A program made the position numbers and the translations under genes. This document shows, in pieces, positions 12,052-23,007 of a DNA stretch of 64,000 nt (position 1 is its first letter; each line of letters starts with the position of its first letter). The notes below the pieces were generated by a model. The model saw only the letters and a program-made list of their open reading frames with translations, made no database searches and was not told the DNA's origin. Source of the stretch: Aureobasidium sp. EXF-3400 (lineage: Eukaryota > Ascomycota > Dothideomycetes > Dothideales > Saccotheciaceae). The stretch is taken from assembly GCA_024195585.1 (NCBI GenBank), contig SWBL01000210.1, positions 1 through 64,000 on the forward strand. The letters run 5' to 3'.

Positions 12052-14622
12052 ATGGATCCGGTCACGATATTCATGCTCACAACCACTGTGGCTGGTCTGT
12101 CGAAAGGCCTTATCACCCTGATACACGATGCCAGACACAACGACAAGATGTTGGAGGGCTTGGAGCACGATCTGGTTTCTTTCAAGACTGTCATCAATCA
12201 CGTTGAAGAGACGTTGACCGCTGAAGATATCCACAGAATGATAGGTGAAGGGGACAGTACTGTCTTTGTTGCAGTGAATGACACATTCAATGAATGTCTC
12301 TTCTTTGTAAACGAACTCTGTCGATCAGTCGAGAAATCCAGAAGCAAACGTACCAGCATAGTGCGGCTGGTGAACACGAAGTACAGAAGCAACGACAGGA
12401 CCGCACTGCAGCAAAGAATCGTCAATAGCACAAGAAGTGTACAGGTTGCGCTCCAAGTCATCACGCTGTAGGTATCATTCCTCGGAGCAGTGTCCAGATG
12501 CTTACAGCCATAGCCAAGCAACACTAAAAATTTCCGACCGCCTCGAGAAGTCCTCTTCCGGAATTGCAGGCAGTATAAAATCCTTGGAGACACAACTCTC
12601 GAGCTTGAGAGCTGAAATGTCGTCGAACAATAACAATAACAACTCTTCATCATCTCCGTCATCATCAACTTCAGCTGTTGCGACTATCCCGACCTTCCCT
12701 AGATCTATCGAGGCACTGGAGATTGCTGCTAGAGACACTATCAGTCAGGCTATGGTCGTCTGGCAAGAGCAGAGAAGGCCGAGGCCAGGCTCTGTTCATA
12801 CTGTACAAACCGAACGTAACAGAGACGACTCAATGCTCAATCAATCTGGCGTAGTGGTCACGAGCGACAAGTCTCAACGTAGCCCTCAATCTTCTACTGC
12901 TATTGGAAGACCTACCAGACGTCCAGTGGCCGGACAAAGTCTTGATCAACCAGCACTCATCGCTGTCTGCGGTATGACGGGATCAGGCAAAAGCAACTTC
13001 ATCTCCAAATTGGCTGGGAGAGATGTTGGTATAGGGAAAGGACTAAGGTCCCGTAAGTCAAACGTCAAACCATCATACTTTGCCCTACTGATAGTCTATT
13101 CTTACCTCTAGAGACTGACACCGTGAATGAAATTGAAATTCTCTTCGAAGGCCGACGAATAATCCTCGTAGATACGCCAGGCTTTGCCGACACGACCATA
13201 AGCGACACAGATGTGTTGAAAATGATTGCCGAGTTTATGGAATCATCCTACGAGCAAGGTGTTCTGCTATCCGGGATCATATACCTTCATCAGATCACCC
13301 AGAATCGTGTCGCGGGTCCTTCCCTGAGAAACATCAACATGTTTCAAAAGCTATGCGGAGAGAACGGTCTCAAGAATGTTATTCTAGCAACAACGATGTG
13401 GGACACTGCCAGAACCAAGGAGGATATCGATGAGTTCACTAAGCGGGAGCAAGAGCTTACTCGAGACTTTTGGAACAGAATGATCGCACGAGGCTCGCAG
13501 GTGCGTCAGTACTGGAACAACCGTCAGACTGGTGAGGATTTAATTCGAGAGCTCCTGGGACGCACACCCGTTGCTCTTGAGATCCAATCAGAGTTGGTCG
13601 ACGAGCACAAAAATCTCGTCGACACAGCGGCAGGTTCTTACATCGACGAGGGATTAGAAAAGCTGCACCAACAGTATCAGGAGGAGTTGGACGAATACTT
13701 CAAGATGATGCAGACCAGTAAGACTACTAATAAACCGCTCTACATGTTCATATACTTACTGGATACAGGTACTGAACAAGCAAGATATGAGGCTGAGCAG
13801 GAATACAAAGCAATCTTGGAAAAGATGCAGATCAACGAGGAAGAAACCAGACTACTTCACGAACAACGACTCAACGAGATGGGACAACAGCGAGACGAAC
13901 AAGCTCGTGCTCGTGCCGATGACGCTCGTGCATACGACAAGAAATTCAAAGACTTACAAAAATCCTTTGAGGCCGAGCTAAGGGAGTCCGCCAAACAGGC
14001 AGAGCGACAGATCAAAGCCCACAAGAAGGACATCGAGAATATGAATGTACAGCGTACAAAAGAGCAGAATGACCTGATGAAGCGGCACAAGCTCGACATG
14101 GACCAATTACACAGAGCCTCTGAGGCTAGGAGCGCTCGGGAAAAGGCCGACTTGGTCCAACAACTCGAAATCCAACTCAACCGACAGCTCTCTGAGAACG
14201 AAGCTTCCGCCGATGCAAAGATGTCTAGCCTAGAGGCAGAATTGCAAAGACTGAGCTTTGCCAACTCGAGTCGAGAAAACGAGATTAATCGTCTACACGC
14301 CGCCGCTCAAGATAGCAACAACAACAATGCGTTCAACAGTGGAAACACCAGGAACAGCAGGTTCAACAACAACAATACCGTCAACAGTGGAAATACCAAC
14401 AGTCGTACCTACCACAATCACCTAGGTCGATCAGACAGTGGCTCTGATGAGTTCGGAGGTGGCGGAGCGATACCTCCACCGCCACCACCTCCAAAACTAC
14501 TCCGAGTGCCACCACCAGCTAAGCACTTTCTCGGCCGAGGTGAGGCAGAGAAGCGTGAGAACCAACGGCGACAACGCGTGCATGAACAACAGTTGGATGC
14601 GTATTACAGGAAGTATGGCTGA
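12052..14622 (+). CDS. HeLo/SesA-like domain + P-loop GTPase + coiled coil protein
   Basis: The exons are join(12052..12467,12508..13052,13112..14622), for 823 residues; a further in-frame 51-nt intron (13718..13768) is likely and would give 806. Residues 1-140 resemble the fungal N-terminal domain of STAND proteins (HeLo-like/SesA): an MDPVT start, a hydrophobic first helix, then amphipathic helices. Next comes a Ser/Asn-rich linker. The GTPase has GMTGSGKS near residue 294, DTPGF near 340 and TTMWD for base recognition, as in AIG1-like fungal GTPases. From about 530 to 740 there is a long charged coiled coil. This is followed by an Asn-rich repeated segment and a seven-proline run (PPPPPPP). 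In known systems HeLo-type domains cause membrane damage and cell death; here the GTPase would replace the NACHT switch. That function is inferred. Confidence 0.8.
12468..12507 (+). other. 40-bp intron in GTPase gene
   Basis: GTAGGT donor and TTACAG acceptor. It joins VITL to HSQATLK and avoids the in-frame TAG that follows codon 139. At 40 bp it is among the shortest introns in the window. Confidence 0.75.
14316..14411 (+). repeat. 48-bp coding duplication, Asn-rich
   Basis: Two imperfect copies of 48 bp start at 14316 and 14364. They encode a 16-residue unit with the pattern NNN..(F/V)NSGNT. The repeat sits between the coiled coil and the polyproline tail of the GTPase protein. The composition is prion-like. 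Confidence 0.65.
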
Positions 14623-15635
14623 GGATGACCATGGTCGGTCCTATATCATTCTCATGACCCACGCAGACATTTTGCTTGCTGTTTCTCAATGATTTGCTTA
14701 CTATCATACTATCCTCTGTTGAGAATGTTTTCCATTTCCTCGGCAATCCACTTTCTATTACGCTTTGGTTTTTTGAAATTGTCACATAGACCTTTAGTCG
14801 ATTTTCTTTGGTGTTGACAGCTTTAGTGTACATACTTCCAATTCCATCAATCTTTCTTCTCTGTGATCCATGTCCTATCTAGCCTTGTAAGCCTCATGTG
14901 AGATGCTATCTGGCTGAGCAAGATATATGCTCAACTACTATAACTTTGTGGATCACGAGGAGATCGGAGACGAGTCAGTTCACCCCATTCACCCGATCGG
15001 TCATCACGCTGCATATGTTTATATGACTTATACTACTTTCATGCCTGACGTCGTACTGATAAAGCATGAATAGATTGCAGATATGTTCGTCTCTGTTCAG
15101 TTGAACCGGGAAAGTAGTCTGATGCCAATCACTCTGAGAAACACTCGTCACATTGATTGATAGATTTCTGCCAGGGTCATCCCAGTGACCAACACATGTT
15201 CCCATCGCATAACATCAGATGGCAACATGCTAGATGTGTTGCCATCATCTTAAAGCAACGGGTTTAGCAACGTGTACGAAGAACAGTCTTGTTCAACAAT
15301 GACAAGCTGGTGAATCTGAGCGTGACACCAAGGGATACGGACAGGGAAAGGCAGGGAACAGACAAAGTGGTCTTTCTGAGTATGGCACACTAGCTGCTGG
15401 TTGGGAAGTGGATGCCAGAGGACTTACTATTGGCAGTCAAGAAGACGACGCGATGATCTACAGTACAGCGGCAAGTTGTAAGACGATAGAGCAGGGCGAC
15501 TGTACGGCGGACCGAATCTCGAATAGCCTGCATCAAAGACATCGTGCTATATCGAACCAAAATCTTTGCGTCTTCCAACTTTTGAGTGGTAATCCTTTTT
15601 CTGTTTTTTTTTGTCGTGTCGTATGCTTTCGTAAA
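14623..15635. other. Intergenic region between convergent genes
   Basis: About 1 kb between the stop codons of the plus-strand GTPase gene and the minus-strand PRP3 gene. It should hold two 3' ends. No gene, RNA or clear repeat is recognised. Confidence 0.5.
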
Positions 15636-17420
15636 TTACTGGAACGCCGGAGACTGTGCCAACGTCCACATGTTCTCCATCTTATATCTGCCTAGCACGT
15701 CTTTGGCTTCGCCATCCGTCTCGCAGGCCTTGTATGGCATCCAGCGCCTGAAGGCTCGCTGCTTTTCCTCGCCCTCGAATACAAGCTGACATCTGTTCAT
15801 AGTGTTGTCCTTAAGTCTGCCGTCCTCGTCAAAGGCATTGAGCCATGCTGCGTTGGCTTCTTGGTTGCCCTCGCGCACATTTTGCGGCATAGCATTCTCG
15901 GTCCATTTTACACGGTTGAGCATGAGTTTCTTGTATGCATTGATACTGTGAGTGCCGCCTTCGACGATTACCAAATTCATCTTGGGGTGGAAAATGGTGA
16001 TGCCTGTCAAGGCTTGCTGCTCAGCGTTCTTGTTGATCTGGAAGCGGTGTTTGCCGTAACTCAGATTGTCGATTCTGAAGACTAGTACCTTCATGCCGAG
16101 GGTGGCATCGGCTTCTTGTTGTTGAGCCAGTTTTTCGAGTCGTTGCTCTTTTGTTAGTTGTCTCTCGGCATTGGCCGTTTCGTGATCATCGGCGCGCTGA
16201 GCAATTTCGCGGTTGACACGAGCTTCAACGGCAGTGGGATCCTTGACAGCTTCATTACCCAACACACGCATGAGGTTTGATTTCTTGACCTTGGGCGCAG
16301 GTGGAGCTTTGAGACCAAGTCTGATCTTTGCCTGCTCCTCTTTGTGATCGGCCATGCGGCGCTGTCGTCGTACCTTCTTCTGCTCCTGCTTTGTGAGGTA
16401 CATGGCCTTGGGAGCCGGTACGTTGGCATCTTGTGGAGCGGAGAGCAAGACGGGGTGTTGAACGTATCTTGTGATGACATCCATGTTGATCTTGTCGGGA
16501 GCTTCGAGGTTTTCATAGTTGCCTCCAGTCACGAGGCCTTCGTCCCACCACTCAATCTCTGGTGGAGCTGGGACCAAGAACGATTTCTCGGTAGCTTCCT
16601 CGATGGCTTGTTTTCGCGCTTGTTCTTGCATCTCCTTGGCCATCTGTTCGATTCTCGCCTGTTGTCTCAGAGCTTCAGCCTGTGCCATGAACTTACCCTT
16701 CTGATTGAAGAGCAATTGCTTGGACTTGCGATCCTTCTGTTTCTGCAGTGACGGGTCGTAGTAAGGTTCATCTTGAGCGACAGCCTTTTGATCGTCGGGA
16801 GTCAGGTAGGGGTTGTGCTTTGCGGGTCCATCCTTTTGCTTTTTGTTTCCGGCAGACCTTGACGGACCACCTAACAGACTGGGATGCAGTCCAACGTTCA
16901 AGCCACCTCTTGCGCGTGCAACGATTTCGTCTCGAACAGGGGGAGAAGGAGCGTGTGCTGGGTGTTGAGCGGCGGGGCGTGTGGGAATGTCTGTTTGAGG
17001 TTGTTGGTGTTGTTTTTGAGCGATCTTGGCCTTGATGGCGGCAAGCTGAGCCTGGATTTGGGCCTTTTTCGCATCTTCGGAGGAGAGTGTGGTGGAGGGA
17101 GAAGCAGATACAGGACCGGGAGAGGGCGAGGATGGAGCAGCACTTCCTTGTAAACGGGCTTTCATAGCAGCAATGCGTGCTTGCATCTCATTTACAGGGG
17201 TTGATGGAGCAGCAGCTGCGGGTATCGGAGCAGGTGCAGGTGTGGCAGAGCCTCCTTTATTTGCCATGCGAGCCTTCATAGCAGCAATGCGCTCGGCGAC
17301 TTCGCGCCTTTTGCGCTCGACATCATTGTCTGGCGCCGGTGATGCTTGTGCTGATCGGGGACGTTTCGAATCATGACCGTCGTCCAGGCCATTGCCAGGG
17401 AAAGGGCGTTTCTCTGACAT
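15636..17420 (-). CDS. PRP3: U4/U6 small nuclear ribonucleoprotein Prp3
   Basis: A single exon of 594 residues starting MSEKRPFPG. Prp3 is a core protein of the U4/U6 and U4/U6.U5 snRNPs and binds the U4/U6 duplex in the nucleus before spliceosome activation. The N-terminal ~170 residues are low-complexity with three copies of an A-R/Q-I-A-A-M/I-K-A-R/K motif. The PRP3 domain follows, with KKVRRQRRMADHKEEQ, LGLKAPP and SNLMRVLGNEAVKDP, and then the C-terminal DUF1115 region with a MNLVIVEGG motif. The length fits fungal Prp3 proteins. It is transcribed divergently from RPA190 across 310 bp. Confidence 0.93.
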   Translation of the reverse strand: MSEKRPFPGNGLDDGHDSKRPRSAQASPAPDNDVERKRREVAERIAAMKARMANKGGSATPAPAPIPAAAAPSTPVNEMQARIAAMKARLQGSAAPSSPSPGPVSASPSTTLSSEDAKKAQIQAQLAAIKAKIAQKQHQQPQTDIPTRPAAQHPAHAPSPPVRDEIVARARGGLNVGLHPSLLGGPSRSAGNKKQKDGPAKHNPYLTPDDQKAVAQDEPYYDPSLQKQKDRKSKQLLFNQKGKFMAQAEALRQQARIEQMAKEMQEQARKQAIEEATEKSFLVPAPPEIEWWDEGLVTGGNYENLEAPDKINMDVITRYVQHPVLLSAPQDANVPAPKAMYLTKQEQKKVRRQRRMADHKEEQAKIRLGLKAPPAPKVKKSNLMRVLGNEAVKDPTAVEARVNREIAQRADDHETANAERQLTKEQRLEKLAQQQEADATLGMKVLVFRIDNLSYGKHRFQINKNAEQQALTGITIFHPKMNLVIVEGGTHSINAYKKLMLNRVKWTENAMPQNVREGNQEANAAWLNAFDEDGRLKDNTMNRCQLVFEGEEKQRAFRRWMPYKACETDGEAKDVLGRYKMENMWTLAQSPAFQ

Positions 17421-17730
17421 GTCGAGGTAGTAATGTCCAGAAAGACCGGGGACAGCGACGACGAGCTCAAGGCAGAAGTTCAGATGCCAAGAAAGTCGAA
17501 GTCGAAGCCGACTCGCGGAGTCTGGAAGTGACGATGGACATGGAAAGAGCGACCAGCTTCAGCGGACGGGATTTGCCGTTGCAGGGCCCGACGTTCCTTC
17601 CCCGGATCGAAAAGTTGCTGCCAGCCGGGAAACTTTTTTGTTGCTAGCCACCGTCGTCTTCTGCGGCCGACGACGATTTTGTGTTGCTTCAAGCTGTGAA
17701 CCGCTGCTTGCTAGCTTCCACTTCGCCAAC
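17421..17730. promoter_or_regulatory. Divergent promoter, PRP3 / RPA190
   Basis: Only 310 bp separate the two start codons, so both genes must share promoter sequence. This links a splicing factor and the rRNA polymerase. I see no TATA box; the region is GC-balanced with CGACGA and GTCGTC stretches. Confidence 0.6.
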
Positions 17731-20700
17731 ATGAATATCTCACAACCTGTCTCGTCGCAGATTGGCGGCGTCGAGTTCGCCTTTCTGCCGTCGGAAGAGA
17801 TCCGCGCTCTGTCCGTCAAGCGCATCACCAATCCTACCACATTCGATACCCTCTTGAACCCTGTGCCTGGTGGTCTGTACGATGCCGCCCTCGGAAACTT
17901 TGGCGACAACTCGTGAGTTGGCTCTCTGCTTTTGCCTCGAGCTGAGCAGCTAAGCTAACCCACCTTTCGTAGATGTACCACTTGCAACCTCAAGTTTGGC
18001 TGCCCTGGCCACTGCGGTCACGTCGAACTCCCCGTCCATGTCTACAACCCTACCTTCATGGACCAGTGCTTGCGTCTCTTGCGCGCAAAATGTATTTATT
18101 GCCACAAGCTCAAGATGTCCCGCTCCGAGGTCAACCGCTTCGTCTGCAAGCTCACTCTTGTCAAGTACGGCCTGCTGAAGGAGTGCTACGACGTCGATTT
18201 GATCACCCTCTCCGCCTCAGACTCGACCAGCAAGCCTGCCAAGGATGACTCGGACGACGACGAACAGGACGAGGACACCAAGGGCATTATCGCTCGCAGA
18301 AATGCCTTTGTCAAGAATGCCCTCAAGCAGGCCGGTTTCAGCAAGAAGCGCAACGACTGGGCCGACACCAAAATCGAAGCTGTCGCCAACGAGAGACGCG
18401 CTATTGTCAAGGAGTTCCTCTATTCCATCACAAAGAGCAAGAAGTGCAACAACTGCAACGGTATCTGCCCGACCTACAGAAAGGATCGTTTTGTCAAAAT
18501 CTTCAGAAAGCCTCTGTCTGAGAAGGACAGAGTTGCCATGGTCCAGGGTGGCTTCAAAGCTCAGGATCCCCTGCTCTTGATGAAGAAGAAGCGCGAGGCT
18601 CAGGCTAAGAAGCAAGGTCTTGCTCAGGACGAGGCTGTCGCAGATCTCGAGGACTCGCCCGCAGAGTCAGAAGGAGAAGGAGATGACATTTCAATGCTCG
18701 ACATTGAGCAAGAGGTTGCAGGAGGAAACGCTCTGGAGTCCGAAACAACGAGTGCGCCCTCGAAAGCGGACAAGGACGAAAAGCAGAGCTACCTGAACGC
18801 AGGACAGGTACATGCTCACCTTGTTCAGCTGTTCGAACAAGACGCAGAGGTTCTGGGCATGATCTACACTCCTCGCTCCAAGGGCCGCAAAGGCGCTCCT
18901 CTCAGCGCTGAGATGTTCTTCATCAAGGACTTGATCGTTCCTCCTAACAGATTCAGACCCGAAGCTAGAACTGGTGCCGACGAGATCGCTGAAGCCCAGG
19001 AAAACTCCCTTTACAAGAACATCATCAACGTTTGCGACCAGATGACACAGATCCACAAGGAGCTCAACGGCACCATCCAGAACGAATACTCAAGACGCCC
19101 AAGGAACTACGCCGATTTCCAAGACGCCTGGATTCGTCTCCAGGACGGTGTCAACTCTCTTTTGGATCGCGACCGCAACCCTGTGCAAGGAGGTGCTGGA
19201 AAGAGAAACGAAGACGGTATCAAGCAGCGTCTGGAGAAGAAGGAGGGTCTGTTCAGAAAGAACATGATGGGAAAGCGTGTCAATTTTGCTGCTCGTACCG
19301 TCATTTCTCCCGATCCCAACATCGAGACCAACGAGATTGGTGTTCCGCCAGTGTTTGCCCTCAAGCTGACATATCCCGAGCCCGTCAACGACCACAACTA
19401 CAACGATCTCAGGCAAGCTGTCATCAACGGCCCTTACGTCTGGCCTGGTGCTGTTGCTATTGAGAACGAGAATGGTCAAGTCATCAACTTGCAAATCAAG
19501 AACGCCGAGGAGCGTACTGCTCTAGCCAACCAGCTTCAGGCCCCCTCGAGCACCAACGTTAGTGGTGTCAAGACCAAGAAGGTTCATCGCCATCTGAACA
19601 ACGGCGACATTGTCATCATGAACAGACAACCTACTCTTCACAAGCCTTCGATGATGTGTCACAGAGCTCGCGTTCTGCCTGGAGAGAAGACTCTTCGTAT
19701 GCACTACGCCAACTGTAACACATACAACGCCGATTTCGATGGTGACGAGATGAACTTGCATTTCCCTCAGAATGAGCTTGCCAGATCAGAGGCCATCAGT
19801 ATTGCTGACAATGACCATCAATACCTGTCTGGAACTGCTGGTAAACCTCTTCGTGGTTTAATTCAGGATCACATCTCGATGGGTGTCTGGTTGACTAACC
19901 GCGACACGTTCTTCAGCCGTGAAGACTACCACCAGCTGCTATATGCTGGTTTGAGACCCGAGAACAACCACACCACTTCAGGACGCGTTGAAACCGTGCC
20001 TCCGGCCATCAGAAAGCCCCGCCCGCTCTGGACTGGTAAACAGGTCGTCTCATCCGTCTTGAAGAACTTGACTCCCGAGGACTTCCCCGGTCTCACCATG
20101 ACTTCGAAGTCATCCACTGCTTTCAAGCAATGGGGCCCCAACTCGGAAGAGCAGGCTGTCATCTTCAAGGACGGTGAGCTACTGTGTGGTATTCTGGACA
20201 AAGCACAAATTGGTCCCAGTGGTGGTGGTCTTGTCAATGCCATCTACGAGACTTACGGACATACTATTGCTGGAAAGCTGATGAGTGTGCTTGGTCGTCT
20301 CTTGACGAAGATGCTGCACATGCGCGCATTCTCGTGTGGTGTTGAAGATCTGATCTTCACCCCTGAGGGCGAGAGCATGAGAAGAGAAGCACTCAGCAAG
20401 TCGCAAGCCGCTGGTCTTGGAGTTGCCGTCAAATACGTCTCTCTGCAAACCGAAACCCCTGACACGAACGACCCTGAGCTACGCAGACGTCTCGAACAAG
20501 TTCTTCGTGACGACAGCAAGCAAGCTGGTCTCGATGCTGTAATGAGTGCCGCTAACTCTGAAGTGTCTGGTAACGTGACGAACACTTGCTTGCCCGCAGC
20601 CCTGGTCAAACCTTTCCCCAAGAATCAAATGCAAGCCATGACTGGTTCCGGAGCCAAGGGTTCCGGTGTCAACGCCAACCAGATTTCTTGCAACCTCGGT

Positions 20701-23007
20701 CAACAAGTTCTGGAAGGTCGCAGAGTCCCTGTCATGGTCAGCGGTAAAACTCTACCTTGCTTCAAGCCCTTCGAGACAAGTGTCAGAGCAGGTGGTTACA
20801 TCGTTGATCGTTTCTTGACTGGTGTAAGACCCCAAGAATACTACTTCCACGCCATGGCTGGAAGAGAAGGTCTGATTGATACCGCTGTCAAGACTTCTAG
20901 ATCCGGTTATCTGCAGAGATGTTTGATCAAGGGTATGGAGGGTCTCAAGTCTGAGTACGACACTACCGTTCGTGATGCCGATGGTTCTATCATTCAATTC
21001 ATCTACGGTGAAGATGGACTCGATGTCGGCAAGGCCAAGTACTTGTCTGACTTCAAGTTCATTGCCGAGAACCACATGTCCATGTTCCACAACCTTGGCA
21101 TCAAGTCGGAGTTCGGCCGTATCATGAGCAACGAGGCTGCTGAGTACAACAAGAACGCCGAGAAGAAGTACAGAAAGACTGGTGACCTCGCAGCCAGCGA
21201 CCCAGCTTTGTCTATCTACTCACCTGCCCGCTTCGCTGGTAGCACATCTGAGAAGCTCATGCGCGGCGCCAAGAAGTACATTGACGAGAACCCCGACAAG
21301 CTTATCAAGGACAAGAAGCGCAACATTGAGGGTGTCCAAGGACTGACCAAAAAGAGTCTTCAGGCCATCATTGATGTGAGATACCTCAAGTCGATCGTCG
21401 AACCCGGTGAGGCTGTTGGTGTCGTCGCTGGTCAGTCAGTTGGCGAGCCTTCAACACAGATGACGCTCAACACTTTCCATTTGGCTGGTCACTCCGCCAA
21501 GAACGTCACCCTGGGTATCCCCCGTCTTCGTGAAATTGTCATGACTGCTAGTGCTACTATCTCCACTCCTAGCATGACTCTGCATCTCAACCCCGAGGTC
21601 ACTAAGGAGCAGGCTCAACAATTCGCCAAGGGTATCAGCAGGCTCAGTCTTGCCGAGGTCCTTGACAAGGTCACTGTCACAGAGAAGATCGGAAGAGGTG
21701 TTGCTTACGAGCAAGCCAAATCCTACACCGTTCGTCTGCAGCTCTTCCCCTCCGATGAGTACACCAAGGAGTACGCCATCACTGTTGAGGACGTCGCTCG
21801 CACCATTGAGACCAAGTTCTTGCCTAGACTCCAGGCTGTTGTACGCAAGGAGCTCAAGAAGAAGGGTGACCAGAAGACACTCAAGAAGTCCGACGCAATG
21901 CCCGAAATTGGTGAATCCGCCGGTACAATTGAGCAAGAGTCTGGCCGTCCTGAGGGCGAACGCGAGGGTGGAGATGACGATTCTGACGATGAAGGTGATG
22001 ACGATGCCACACGCGACAAGGCCAAGTCGAACAAGGCACAAGGTGGTTACGATGCTCCCGACGACGATGAAGAAGCTATTGTTGCTCGCGGCCGTCGTGA
22101 GACAACTCCTGAAGATCAAGAGGATGAAGGCTTCGTTGGCAGCCCCAACACTTCTGACGACTCTGATTCCGATATGGATGACTCAGAAGCCAGCATCAAG
22201 AAGGTTGCTTACAACTCGAGAGAACGCGAAGAGCGTATCAAGGGCAACAAGTACACCAACGATGTTTCTGCATTCAAATTCGACGACAAGACTGGTGCAT
22301 CGTGCACCTTCACAATTGAGTACGCTGCAGAGACCGCCAAGCTTCTCATGCTTAACTTGGTTGAGAACTGCACTAGAGACGCCCTGATCCAGTCAATTCC
22401 TGGTCTTGGTGCCTGTCACCTGGAAGTGGAGAAGAACTTCGTGGATTCTACCACTGGCAAGGAGAGCGACGTCGAAGTCATTTCGACAGATGGTGAGAAC
22501 CTTATGGCCATGCGCAACCACCAGGGCGTGCTCAACCCCAACCGTTTCTTCACCAACGATATCGCCGCCATGCTCCGTCTGTATGGTGTTGAAGCTTGTC
22601 GTGCATCTATCGTGCGCGAGGTGTCTGCTGTCTTCGGTGGTCACGGTATCAGTGTCGACCAGCGTCACTTGAACCTCATCGCCGATTACATGACCCGTGG
22701 CGGTGGTTACCAAGCCTTCTCTCGTCAAGGTATTAAGGGCAACACTTCGCCGTTCATGAAGATGAGTTTCGAAACCACTGTCGGTTTTCTCCGCGACGCA
22801 GTCATGGAGGAAGACTTTGACGACTTGAGCGGTCCTTCCGGTCGCATCGTCGTCGGCAAGATTGGAAGAATTGGTACCGGTGGCTTTGATGTCATGATGC
22901 CTGTGCTTCAAGTGTCAAGTCCTGCCCACGAAGACGCCGAGGAAAACGGCGATGTCATGGCCGTTGACCAAAGCAGCGAGAGTGAGGAGGAAAGCGACGA
23001 TGAGTAA
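17731..23007 (+). CDS. RPA190: DNA-directed RNA polymerase I largest subunit
   Basis: The exons are join(17731..17912,17973..23007), for 1,738 residues. This is the catalytic subunit of RNA polymerase I, which transcribes 35S rRNA in the nucleolus. The N-terminal clamp zinc site shows CTTCNLKFGCPGHCGH just after the intron. The catalytic aspartates lie in NADFDGDEMN. The trigger-loop and bridge-helix region shows GVVAGQSVGEPSTQMTLNTFH. An acidic insertion around 1400-1480 (DDDSDDEGDDD) and a very acidic C-terminus (SSESEEESDDE) are typical of Pol I rather than Pol II, and there is no heptad CTD. The start MNISQPV is the first ATG after a pyrimidine-rich leader. Confidence 0.96.
17913..17972 (+). 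other. Intron of RPA190
   Basis: A 60-bp intron with GTGAGT donor, a GCTAAC branch point at about 17954-17959 and a CGTAG acceptor. It splits a Ser codon immediately before the first zinc-binding cysteine. Confidence 0.9.

Noticed and set aside
21451..22119. 222-codon open frame on the minus strand inside RPA190
   Set aside because: It is fully antisense to conserved RNA polymerase I sequence, and its Leu/Val/Ser-rich translation is typical of a shadow frame.
21650..22387. 245-codon plus-strand frame overlapping RPA190
   Set aside because: It is a +1 frame of the acidic insertion of RPA190, with repetitive Leu/Arg/Ser composition.
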